A stretch of 64,000 nt of DNA from an uncultured Caryophanales bacterium (lineage in GTDB: Bacteria > Bacillota_I > Bacilli_A > RFN20 > CAG-288): the NCBI GenBank assembly GCA_949287425.1, contig CASEGJ010000003.1, positions 134,993 through 198,992 on the forward strand, read 5' to 3'. The notes under the pieces were generated by a model. That model searched no databases. It saw nothing but the letters and a program-made list of their open reading frames with translations, and was not told where the DNA came from. Below, one piece after another: positions 1 to 7,564 of the stretch (within the stretch, counting starts at the first letter, position 1; each line of letters opens with the position of its first letter). A program made the translations under genes and the position numbers.

Positions 1-756
1 CATCCAGATTTTACTTTGTTAGATGGAAAAAACGCTTTAATTAAAAAAGGCGATATTGATCAATTAGCCGCTTTTTATTCCATGTCTAATCTTGAAGATA
101 ATAAAAAGAGCACATACATCATTAATAGAATAGAGAATATAACTGAGGATGCGTTAAATGCGTTATTGAAATTTTTAGAAGAACCTAACAGCGATGTTCT
201 AGCTATTATAACTACGACAAATAGACACAAAGTTTTGCCAACGATTCTTTCAAGATGCCAAATATTTCAAGTTCAAGCTAAAGATCCTATTTTGTTAGTT
301 GATAATTATAAAGGTGAAATACCTTTGGATAGATATTATTATTTATCTAATCTCGCTTATTCTGATAAAGAAAAAGAAGAGATAAATAATTCGAATGAAT
401 TTGATTTTGCATATAAGAGTGTTATCAATTATTTAGAAGCTATATATAAATCAAAAGAGAATTCCAGTTTAAGTTTATTTGTAGATATTGTTGATCTGTT
501 TAAACAAGTCTCAAAAAAAAGCGGGTTTAATAACAATAAATGTTATAATTATTTTTACAGCATGCTTTCTATCTCTTTTAAAGATGCTGTTTTAGAAAAA
601 GATAATCCACTTAAGCAAATTACTAGTAAATTAGCTAAATATAAAACCAATCTAGCTAGAGCCATCAGTTTTCTTATGGATATGGATTTTAAATTACAAG
701 CTAACCTTAATTTTACTTTAATTTTAGCTAAGCTTGGGAAAATAATAGAGGAGTAG
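1..756 (+). CDS. holB: DNA polymerase III subunit delta' (5'-truncated by window edge)
   Basis: Clamp-loader subunit that helps load the beta sliding clamp onto DNA. The frame is open from base 1 (it begins His-Pro-Asp-Phe, the HPDF segment typical of delta' proteins), so the true start lies outside the window. Visible family features are the segment ending in EDALNALLKFLEEP, which corresponds to the conserved AxNALLKxLEEP of delta', and the following TTNRHKVLPTILSRCQ, the sensor-1/SRC region. About 250 residues are present, ending in TAG. The next gene, ricT, starts 6 bases downstream, the same order as holB-yaaT in Bacillus subtilis, which supports the call. The C-terminal half is poorly conserved, as is usual for this family. 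Confidence 0.9.
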   Translation, partial: HPDFTLLDGKNALIKKGDIDQLAAFYSMSNLEDNKKSTYIINRIENITEDALNALLKFLEEPNSDVLAIITTTNRHKVLPTILSRCQIFQVQAKDPILLVDNYKGEIPLDRYYYLSNLAYSDKEKEEINNSNEFDFAYKSVINYLEAIYKSKENSSLSLFVDIVDLFKQVSKKSGFNNNKCYNYFYSMLSISFKDAVLEKDNPLKQITSKLAKYKTNLARAISFLMDMDFKLQANLNFTLILAKLGKIIEE

Positions 757-762
757 CGATTT

Positions 763-1821
763 ATGGAAGATAAATATTTAATGAAGATATCTATTGAAAA
801 TGAGCCGGATTGTATCGGTACATTTGTAAATGAATTAGATGTAGGTACTAAAGTAGTTGTTTTAGTAGATAACTCTTCATATTTAGGTGAAGTAAATCAA
901 GTTAGTTTAGCTAATCAACAAGATGATTTATCTATTTATAATCAAATTTTAAGAGTAGCTAGTAAAGATGACATTGCTAGACATTTAAAAAACAAAGAAA
1001 TTGATGAAAAGTTATTACCTCAAATTCAAAAAGAAGCTGATAAATTAAATTTAGATATGAAAGTTTTTAAAGTTAGCTCTTCTTTAGACAAGACAAAATG
1101 TCTAATTATGTATACTTCTGATAACAGAGTAGATTTTAGAGATTTGCTAAAGATATTAGCTAAATTGATAAAAGCTAGAATTGAAATGAGACAGGTTGGT
1201 TCTCGCGATAAAGCTAAAGTAGTCGGTGGATTAGGAATCTGTGGACTAAAATTATGCTGCTCAACATTTTTAAACGTCTTTGATGGAATTTCTATTTCCA
1301 TGGCTAAAAATCAAATGTTAGCAATTAATATTCCAAAACTTTCAGGTCAATGTGGAAAGCTCATCTGCTGTTTAAAATACGAAGACGAAGCTTATAGTAA
1401 ACTTCATCCATTTTTCCCAAAAATCGGAACTAAAGTTACTTATGAGGGCAAAGAAAATAGCGTAAGTGGAGTTAATATGCTTCTAAAAAACGTCACTTTA
1501 TACGATGGCGAAAAATATTCTACTTTCGCTTTAGAAGATTTCAATAAAATTCAAAAGGGCATTAAGTTAGAAAGAAAAGAAGAATTTGTTTCTGAACTTT
1601 CTTTAAATTCCACTTACTCTGCTTCGTTTGGTAAAGATATTTCTTCTACAAGTGAATTGGATTTAAATAAGAAAAACAATCAAAATAGCAATAACTTTGA
1701 AAATAGAAATAACAACAAAAATAAATTCAACAACAATTCTAAATTTAATAATCATAGATATAATCAAAATAATAGATATAATAGGAAAAACAAAGGGAAA
1801 TTTAACAATCAAGATAAGTAA
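763..1821 (+). CDS. ricT: RicT/YaaT PSP1-domain protein
   Basis: Relative of B. subtilis RicT (YaaT), a member of the RicA-RicF-RicT complex that assists RNase Y-dependent RNA processing and was first noted through sporulation. A PSP1 C-terminal domain covers roughly residues 60-150, followed by a cysteine cluster (Cys160, Cys165, Cys166, Cys197, Cys202, Cys203) in the motif GLGICGLKLCC and a second CGKLICC; these cysteines are implicated in Fe-S binding in the Bacillus complex. The last 60 residues or so are an Asn/Lys/Arg-rich low-complexity tail that could contact RNA (inference). Start ATG is preceded by gaggag. It sits between holB and rsmI, the conserved firmicute order, although the yabA gene usually between them is absent. 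No partner RicA or RicF gene lies in the window. Confidence 0.9.
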   Translation: MEDKYLMKISIENEPDCIGTFVNELDVGTKVVVLVDNSSYLGEVNQVSLANQQDDLSIYNQILRVASKDDIARHLKNKEIDEKLLPQIQKEADKLNLDMKVFKVSSSLDKTKCLIMYTSDNRVDFRDLLKILAKLIKARIEMRQVGSRDKAKVVGGLGICGLKLCCSTFLNVFDGISISMAKNQMLAINIPKLSGQCGKLICCLKYEDEAYSKLHPFFPKIGTKVTYEGKENSVSGVNMLLKNVTLYDGEKYSTFALEDFNKIQKGIKLERKEEFVSELSLNSTYSASFGKDISSTSELDLNKKNNQNSNNFENRNNNKNKFNNNSKFNNHRYNQNNRYNRKNKGKFNNQDK

Positions 1822-1823
1822 AA

Positions 1824-2690
1824 ATGCCAATAAATAGAATTAAACCATTTAAAGATAATTTAAAAAAAGGATTAGTATATTTAATATCAACTCCGATAGG
1901 AAACATCGATGATATTTCTAAACGAGCGATAGATACTTTAAATAGCTTAGACATCGTTTTAGCAGAAGATACTAGAAACTCTTCTATTTTATTTAAACGT
2001 ATTGGAGTTAATCCTAAAAAATTAATTTCTTGCTTTTCTTATAAGGAAGAAGAACTGGCTAATAAAATATTAAACGAAGTTAAATTGAACAATTTAACTA
2101 TCGGTTTAGTTTCTGATGCTGGAACACCTGGAATTTCTGATCCAGGAGCTATTTTAGTAAAAAAAGCTATTGAATTAAACATTCCTGTTTCAGCAATTTT
2201 AGGGCCATCTGCTTTTATTCAAGGATTGATTTTATCTGGATTTAATACTGCAAATTTTTCTTTTTATGGCTTTTTACCTACTAAAGAGCAAGAAAGAGAA
2301 AGAGTTTTATCAAATTTAGTTAATAAAGAAGAAACTTTGATTTTTTATGAAGCTCCTCATAGATTAATAAAAACTATTCAATCTATGCAAAAAGTTTTTA
2401 AAGACAGAAGGTGTTTAATTTGCCGTGAACTTTCTAAGATATATGAAGAATATATTAGAGGAAGTTTAGATGAGTTAGTTAACTTAGATCCATCTAGTTT
2501 AATAGGCGAATTTGTTATTGTCATTGAAGGTAATAATTCTGCTTCTAATCAATATGACGATGAAAAAATTATTCAAATGGCAAAGTTGATGTTAGATGAA
2601 GGAATTTCTAAATCAACTTGCTGTAAGATTATTGTTAATTTAACTAATTTAAAAAAGAACTATATTTACGATTTAATTAATAAGTTATAA
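1824..2690 (+). CDS. rsmI: 16S rRNA (cytidine1402-2'-O)-methyltransferase
   Basis: SAM-dependent methyltransferase that 2'-O-methylates C1402 in the decoding centre of 16S rRNA. Recognisable family segments in order are the N-terminal STPIGNIDDIS, AEDTRNS, SDAGTPGISDPG (SAM pocket), GPSAFIQGLILSGF, FYGFLPT, FYEAPHRL and CRELSKIYEEY. Length, 288 residues, is normal. The ATG is two bases after the ricT stop, so the genes are probably co-transcribed and translationally coupled. No clear hairpin follows the TAA in the 96 bases before the convergent membrane-protein gene. Confidence 0.95.
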   Translation: MPINRIKPFKDNLKKGLVYLISTPIGNIDDISKRAIDTLNSLDIVLAEDTRNSSILFKRIGVNPKKLISCFSYKEEELANKILNEVKLNNLTIGLVSDAGTPGISDPGAILVKKAIELNIPVSAILGPSAFIQGLILSGFNTANFSFYGFLPTKEQERERVLSNLVNKEETLIFYEAPHRLIKTIQSMQKVFKDRRCLICRELSKIYEEYIRGSLDELVNLDPSSLIGEFVIVIEGNNSASNQYDDEKIIQMAKLMLDEGISKSTCCKIIVNLTNLKKNYIYDLINKL

Positions 2691-2786
2691 ATATGTTCTA
2701 GAATTTATAAAATATTTTTAAGGGATTAATAAAAAGATTTTGTTCATTAATTTAAGAGTTATTTAGATAAATGAATTACTATATAA

Positions 2787-3478
2787 TTAATTTAATCTAG
2801 TAAAATCATCGTTAGATGAACTAGAAAAATTCATTACTTCTTTTAAGTATAGTTTTCTATCCATATAAATAGCGTCTTTATCATTTAAAAACCATAAGTC
2901 TACTTGATTTTTCCATTTAGGAACTCCGTATTTATAAATATTTCCCGCAAAGAAATAATCATCATAAAATACGCATATCATAAATAAGAAAATAAAAACG
3001 AAGAAGGAAATAGGGGAAATATTACTAGTATAACTATGTTGATTAGCAATTGGTTTACTATAAATTAGAGCAAATATAATTACTAAGACAATCAATATAT
3101 AATATGGGCCTATATTGAAAATTAGATAATATGGCTTTTTAAATATTTTTTTCTGGTAACAATTAATTATATGAGCTGAAGAATAATTAAAAAGATAATG
3201 AACCAAGTTAAAAAGAAAATCAAATTTCCTCTTGCAGCTTGATTAACAAAATCTAGGCCAGTTAAAAGAGGACTAATTATAGTTAAAAAGCAGAGAACTT
3301 TAATTAGTCTAATAGGAGCAATTAATAAAGAATATTGCTCGCTAGTAAGTTTTCTAGAAAGGTTTGTTTCATTGATAAAGTAATTACGATTTAAGTTTCT
3401 TTTTAAATTTTTAAAAAACATCTTTATTAACTCATTTCTAAATAGAACATATTTAAATCTGGTTATATTATAATACAT
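2787..3478 (-). pseudogene. Multi-pass membrane protein split by an apparent frameshift
   Basis: Two minus-strand reading frames overlap: 3478-3167 (103 codons, ATG start) and 3206-2787 (139 codons). The second frame has no ATG near its beginning, only a TTG inside the overlap, and no ribosome-binding site, so it looks like the continuation of the first. Inserting one T into the T5 run (A5 on the plus strand at 3189-3193) joins them into a protein of about 229 residues with four hydrophobic segments and a soluble C-terminus of some 50 residues. Function is unknown and I recognise no family. It may be a real inactivating deletion, a homopolymer sequencing error, or a programmed shift; the run is C TTT TTA rather than a perfect slippery heptamer. 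It faces rsmI convergently. Confidence 0.5.
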
Positions 3479-3633
3479 TTTATTGTCGCTAATAATCTTT
3501 TTTACTTGCTCTATTTAAAGAAGTATTTATATTAAGAAATATTTAAAAATAGATGTAAAATTATTATTCATGTCGAAAAATGTAAATTTTCTTAAAACAT
3601 TCGTGTAATTTAGTGTTAAATTTTTATGAAATA

Positions 3634-3662
3634 TTACACAAATTGTATTTACGTGTTATACT
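3634..3662 (+). promoter_or_regulatory. Promoter for the AAA/DUF4143 gene
   Basis: TTACAC (3634-3639), 17-base spacer, TATACT (3657-3662) with an extended TG two bases upstream. The -35 lies in one arm of a GTGTAAT/ATTACAC inverted repeat whose other arm is near 3603-3609, a possible operator. Confidence 0.55.
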
Positions 3663-3689
3663 ATAATTAATAGGAGAGTTAGAAATCGT

Positions 3690-4985
3690 ATGTATAGAAA
3701 GATCATGGAAGCTTTAAAAGCCTGGAAAGAAAGCAAATATCGTAAGCCATTAATTTTACAAGGGGCTCGTCAAGTTGGTAAAACATATACGATTTTAGAA
3801 TTCGGTCGTACTTATTATGAAAATGTAGCGTATTTTAACTTTGAAACTAACGTGAAATTAAATAAAACATTTGAAGAAAATATTAATCCTGAATATTTGA
3901 TAGCTGTTTTATCTAGTATCGCTAATCAAACTATTGTAAAAGAAAAAACGCTGATAGTTTTTGATGAGGTGCAACTTTGTGAAAGAGCATTAACATCTTT
4001 AAAATATTTTTGTGAACAAGCTAATGATTATCATATTGTCGCTTTAGGAAGTTTATTAGGTGTAGCAGTTAATAGAATAAAGTTTTCTTTTCCAGTTGGT
4101 AAAGTTGATATGAAAACTATGTATCCTATGGATTTTGAGGAATTTTTATTAGCTATGGGAGAGAATTCACTTATAGAGCAAATTAGACATAGTTTTGAAA
4201 CCAATTTGCCATTACCATCAGCTTTACATGATATTGCAATGTCATTTTATAAAAAATATCTTTTAGTAGGTGGAATGCCGGAAGCAGTTTTACAATTTTC
4301 TTTAACAAAAGATTATATTTTAGTTCGTAATATTCAAGAAAACATTATCGGAAGTTATCTTAATGATATGAGCAAATATAATAGTAACAATGAAATTAAG
4401 AAAACAAGACTTGTTTATGATAATATTACTGTTCAACTTTCTAAAAAGAATACTCGATTTCAATATAAATTATTAAAAAAGGGAGGTCGAGCATCTGAAT
4501 TTGAAAATGCTATTGAATGGCTTCAGTTATCGGGAATAATTTCTAAAATATATAAAGTTGAGCAAATAAAAAAACCTTTAGAAAATTATCGCAATATAGA
4601 TGAATTTAAAATTTACGTTTCAGATTTAGGTTTACTTTGTGCTAAAAAAGATATCGTTTTTAGCGACATTTTATATTCAGAAGAAGCAATTAATGATTTT
4701 AAAGGCGGCATGACTGAAAATTATGTTAATATTCAACTTACTATTAATGGATATAAAACATATTATTATGAATCTGTACGCGGAGCAGAAATAGATTTTA
4801 TAATTCAAAAAGAAGGGCATATAATTCCTATTGAAGTAAAATCAGCTGATAATACAAAAGCTAAAAGTTTAAATGTTTATATAAACACATATAAACCTAG
4901 TTATGCTATTAAATTATCAAGTAAAAACTTCGGTTTTGAAAATAATAAAAAGATAGTGCCTTTATATGCGGCTTTTTGTATTTAA
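3690..4985 (+). CDS. AAA (AAA_14) ATPase with DUF4143
   Basis: Member of the widespread bacterial and archaeal AAA_14/DUF4143 ATPase family, whose biological role is not established. Walker A is GARQVGKT (residues 25-32) and Walker B LIVFDEVQ (88-95), followed by a sensor-1-like LGSLLGVAVN. The C-terminal domain contains GMTENYVNIQL and then AEIDFIIQ...PIEVKSA, which matches the D...ExK pattern of PD-(D/E)XK nuclease-like folds found in DUF4143 proteins. At 431 residues it is normal length and appears intact. It has its own promoter and aggagag ribosome-binding site and no operon partners. These genes are often present in many divergent copies per gut genome and are thought to be horizontally mobile (family knowledge). 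Confidence 0.9.
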   Translation: MYRKIMEALKAWKESKYRKPLILQGARQVGKTYTILEFGRTYYENVAYFNFETNVKLNKTFEENINPEYLIAVLSSIANQTIVKEKTLIVFDEVQLCERALTSLKYFCEQANDYHIVALGSLLGVAVNRIKFSFPVGKVDMKTMYPMDFEEFLLAMGENSLIEQIRHSFETNLPLPSALHDIAMSFYKKYLLVGGMPEAVLQFSLTKDYILVRNIQENIIGSYLNDMSKYNSNNEIKKTRLVYDNITVQLSKKNTRFQYKLLKKGGRASEFENAIEWLQLSGIISKIYKVEQIKKPLENYRNIDEFKIYVSDLGLLCAKKDIVFSDILYSEEAINDFKGGMTENYVNIQLTINGYKTYYYESVRGAEIDFIIQKEGHIIPIEVKSADNTKAKSLNVYINTYKPSYAIKLSSKNFGFENNKKIVPLYAAFCI

Positions 4986-5155
4986 TATATCTATAAATTT
5001 TATAGTTTAAGTTCTTTGATTTTGAATAGTTAATTTTAAGTGAACCTATTTTTGATTTAAGACATTTTTATTATATAAAATCAAAATAATAACCTTATTA
5101 ATTTGTAAAATTCAACAAGTTGGTGTTATTAGAATTTTTATAAAATCAGACACGT

Positions 5156-5176
5156 CGCTTTTAAAGCGTTTTAATT
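5156..5176 (+). terminator. Weak terminator-like hairpin
   Basis: CGCTT TTA AAGCG (5156-5168) followed by TTTTAATTT. It lies 170 bases after the AAA gene and just before the next promoter. The stem is only five pairs, so this is tentative. Confidence 0.3.
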
Positions 5177-5195
5177 TGTTTGTTTAAAATTTGTC

Positions 5196-5224
5196 TTGCA
5201 CTTTTTGTTAATACGTGGTAACTT
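5196..5224 (+). promoter_or_regulatory. Candidate promoter for the 722-residue lipoprotein
   Basis: TTGCAC (5196-5201), 17-base spacer, TAACTT (5219-5224). The -35 is good and the -10 poor. The aaagga ribosome-binding site and ATG follow at a normal distance. Confidence 0.45.
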
Positions 5225-5256
5225 AAAGTTAAGTTTTACGAAAGGAAAAATTTATC

Positions 5257-7425
5257 ATGAAAACCAATAAAGTATTTTTGTCTTTATTGTTGGTGACTAG
5301 TTTAGCTAGTATCACCAGCTGTGATGATAAAGGTAAAACGACTAGTTCAAGTTCTTCTATAAGTTCTTTAACGTCAACAGGAACTTCTTCTAGTTCACCT
5401 TTATCTTCAGAATCAACATCATCGTCTTCAAGTACTTCTTCCGTAGGTGAGGAGACTGATAAGATTGAGCTTATGATGATGGGGGATCTTTATATTAATA
5501 ATATGAGATCTATTTACGCTTTAGTTGACGAGAGTTTGAAAGGTCAAGAATTAGTTTGGACCTCATCTGATACTAGTGTTATTTCTTTAACTGGAGTTGA
5601 CGCTAGTTTACCTGAAGCCTATCTTTCAGCTAGAAATTATGGAACAGCTACTATTACTTGTAGCTTAGCTAATGATCCTTCTATTTATGTTACTAAGGTT
5701 GTCGAAGTTAAAGAAGGGGAAGTAATGCCAGTAGATTTATATAAAAAGGTTACTGGTTCAGTTAAATTTACCTCCACTCAAGAAATGCTTAGTTTTGATG
5801 CAAATTACAATTCTAGTGTTGAAGAATCTTATACTGTAACAACAATCTTTGAAGAAAATAAGCCAACTCCAGATAGACTTACCGAAATTGAAATTAGCGA
5901 TGCGTATGAACTTGTTGCTAAAAATAACAAGACACAAGAAGAGGAAGTTTATCGTTATGTTCGTTCTTCTAATGATAAAGTAGCGACCGAAATTATTACT
6001 AAAGATAATACGATTGGCTATGATGTCGTTTTAAATGAGGATGATCAAGTTTTAAGTTGGGATAGTTCTTTCTATGTCAATATGTTTAATTATCCTTACG
6101 GAGTTACTAATGAGGATTTTATTAGTGTAGATGGTGGTAAAACATATCATTTTATCGGTGGATATTTAAATGCCTCTTATATTTGTGCTTCATTGTTTTT
6201 AATGGATATGGCTCCTGATGATATGTATTTTACTATTTCAGATGATAATATGAGTTTTAGTATCGATATTGATCCATATAATAGTGAGGCCGATGCTCAA
6301 GTTAAATATGGTCAAAAGATAGTTTCTGCTATTTCTGAAGTTGGAACAGCTAAAATTCAGCATCTTCAAGTTTTTGAATATGAAGCTTATCACGATGCAA
6401 TCGATGAAGCTATAACTAAAATGGCTGGACTTAAAAATTATAAAGTCGGTTACAATGTAGATTTTGATGGAACTGATGATGATAGATATTATGAATTTAT
6501 TTACACTGAAGATACTATCGATCAAAAGATAATGACAAGCGATAAAAAAGGAGTAATTTCTCATACAGGTATCCATAAAGTTGCTGATGATCAATATTAT
6601 GAATATATAGTTAATAATGATGGAACTATTTCTATTGAAGAAATTCATAATTCCTATTGGGAAACTGATAAAATAAAACGTTATCCGACTTTCGATTTCG
6701 CTAGTGAAATTTTTGCAGATAAAGATAGTAACAATAGATATATTTCTCGCTGTAGTGAATCTAATTATATTAGATATATGGCTTATTTACCTGGAACGTT
6801 TGATTATGTTGAACTAGAAGATAATGGCTATATTACTCTTGATGATAATGGCTATATTGCTTCTGCATTTGCTAATGGGACATTTTATGATGAAGATGTT
6901 TCTATTTCAATGGAGTTTTCTGAATTTAATCTCGCTGATCCAGAATTAGATTTTTCTAATGCTGGTCAAACAATTCCTACTTCTTGGGAAGAAGATAATC
7001 CATCTTTGTTTGAAGAATTAACTAATTGGACAGTTGGTGATATTCCTTTAGTAGAACAATTACCATATTTATATTCTTCAGCAGGTTATGATGATTATTG
7101 TGGTTGGTTACGTGGAGATGATGGTATGACACCAAAATGCGTATATTTTTTAACCGGTGATTTTGAAACTGCTGATGGAGAAGATGATGTTGAAGCCATT
7201 AATAAATTTATAGCTGATTATAAAGCCTTATTATTAGAAAATGATTTCAGTTTAACTGATATGATAGATCCTGATAATGATGATGCAGCATTTTATACTA
7301 ATGGAACATTGAATATTTCTATAGCTAGAGAAATGAATTGGTCAGGTGAAATTGGATTAGGTTCAGTTAAGCTTAATATAACTGCCTGTGATGGCAATGA
7401 AATTGTCGATAATAGTGAGTGGTAA
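5257..7425 (+). CDS. Large serine-tethered lipoprotein with a bacterial Ig-like domain
   Basis: Secreted lipoprotein of 722 residues and unknown function. The signal peptide ends in the lipobox ITSC with lipidated Cys22, and a Ser/Thr-rich tether runs to about residue 63. Residues 70-150 resemble a BIG2-type Ig-like domain (VWTSSDTSVISL...YGTATITC). The rest is acidic (many Asp, Glu, Tyr and Asn), probably beta-rich, and I cannot assign a family. It is expected to be anchored in the outer face of the membrane. Its tether is of the same type as in the four lipoproteins at 52309-59377 and in 21571-24390. It is a single-gene unit with a promoter candidate upstream and a strong terminator at 7429-7463. 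Confidence 0.85.
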   Translation: MKTNKVFLSLLLVTSLASITSCDDKGKTTSSSSSISSLTSTGTSSSSPLSSESTSSSSSTSSVGEETDKIELMMMGDLYINNMRSIYALVDESLKGQELVWTSSDTSVISLTGVDASLPEAYLSARNYGTATITCSLANDPSIYVTKVVEVKEGEVMPVDLYKKVTGSVKFTSTQEMLSFDANYNSSVEESYTVTTIFEENKPTPDRLTEIEISDAYELVAKNNKTQEEEVYRYVRSSNDKVATEIITKDNTIGYDVVLNEDDQVLSWDSSFYVNMFNYPYGVTNEDFISVDGGKTYHFIGGYLNASYICASLFLMDMAPDDMYFTISDDNMSFSIDIDPYNSEADAQVKYGQKIVSAISEVGTAKIQHLQVFEYEAYHDAIDEAITKMAGLKNYKVGYNVDFDGTDDDRYYEFIYTEDTIDQKIMTSDKKGVISHTGIHKVADDQYYEYIVNNDGTISIEEIHNSYWETDKIKRYPTFDFASEIFADKDSNNRYISRCSESNYIRYMAYLPGTFDYVELEDNGYITLDDNGYIASAFANGTFYDEDVSISMEFSEFNLADPELDFSNAGQTIPTSWEEDNPSLFEELTNWTVGDIPLVEQLPYLYSSAGYDDYCGWLRGDDGMTPKCVYFLTGDFETADGEDDVEAINKFIADYKALLLENDFSLTDMIDPDNDDAAFYTNGTLNISIAREMNWSGEIGLGSVKLNITACDGNEIVDNSEW

Positions 7426-7428
7426 ATT

Positions 7429-7466
7429 AAAGGGCTGTATAGATTAAAAGTCTACAGCTCTTTAGT
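7429..7466 (+). terminator. Rho-independent terminator after the lipoprotein
   Basis: The arms AAAGGGCTGTA (7429-7439) and TACAGCTCTTT (7453-7463) pair over 11 positions with one G-U, and the U-rich arm continues into TTAGTTTTA. Confidence 0.8.
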
Positions 7467-7526
7467 TTTAATAAAATAAATTTATTGAAACACGGAAAAA
7501 TCGCTCTACATTTATAATTTATTCAT

Positions 7527-7555
7527 TTAAAATTATTGAAGTTTTCATCTATAAT
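7527..7555 (+). promoter_or_regulatory. Promoter giving a leaderless or nearly leaderless P-type ATPase mRNA
   Basis: TTAAAA (7527-7532), 17-base spacer, TATAAT (7550-7555). The ATG at 7565 lies only nine bases beyond the -10, and there is no ribosome-binding site between them. Confidence 0.6.
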
Positions 7556-7564
7556 TATTAATGT

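Noticed and set aside
6238-6648. Minus-strand frame of 136 codons inside the first large lipoprotein
   Set aside because: Antisense to a convincing gene, Ile/Ser-rich in the way reversed AT-rich coding sequence is, and no ribosome-binding site.
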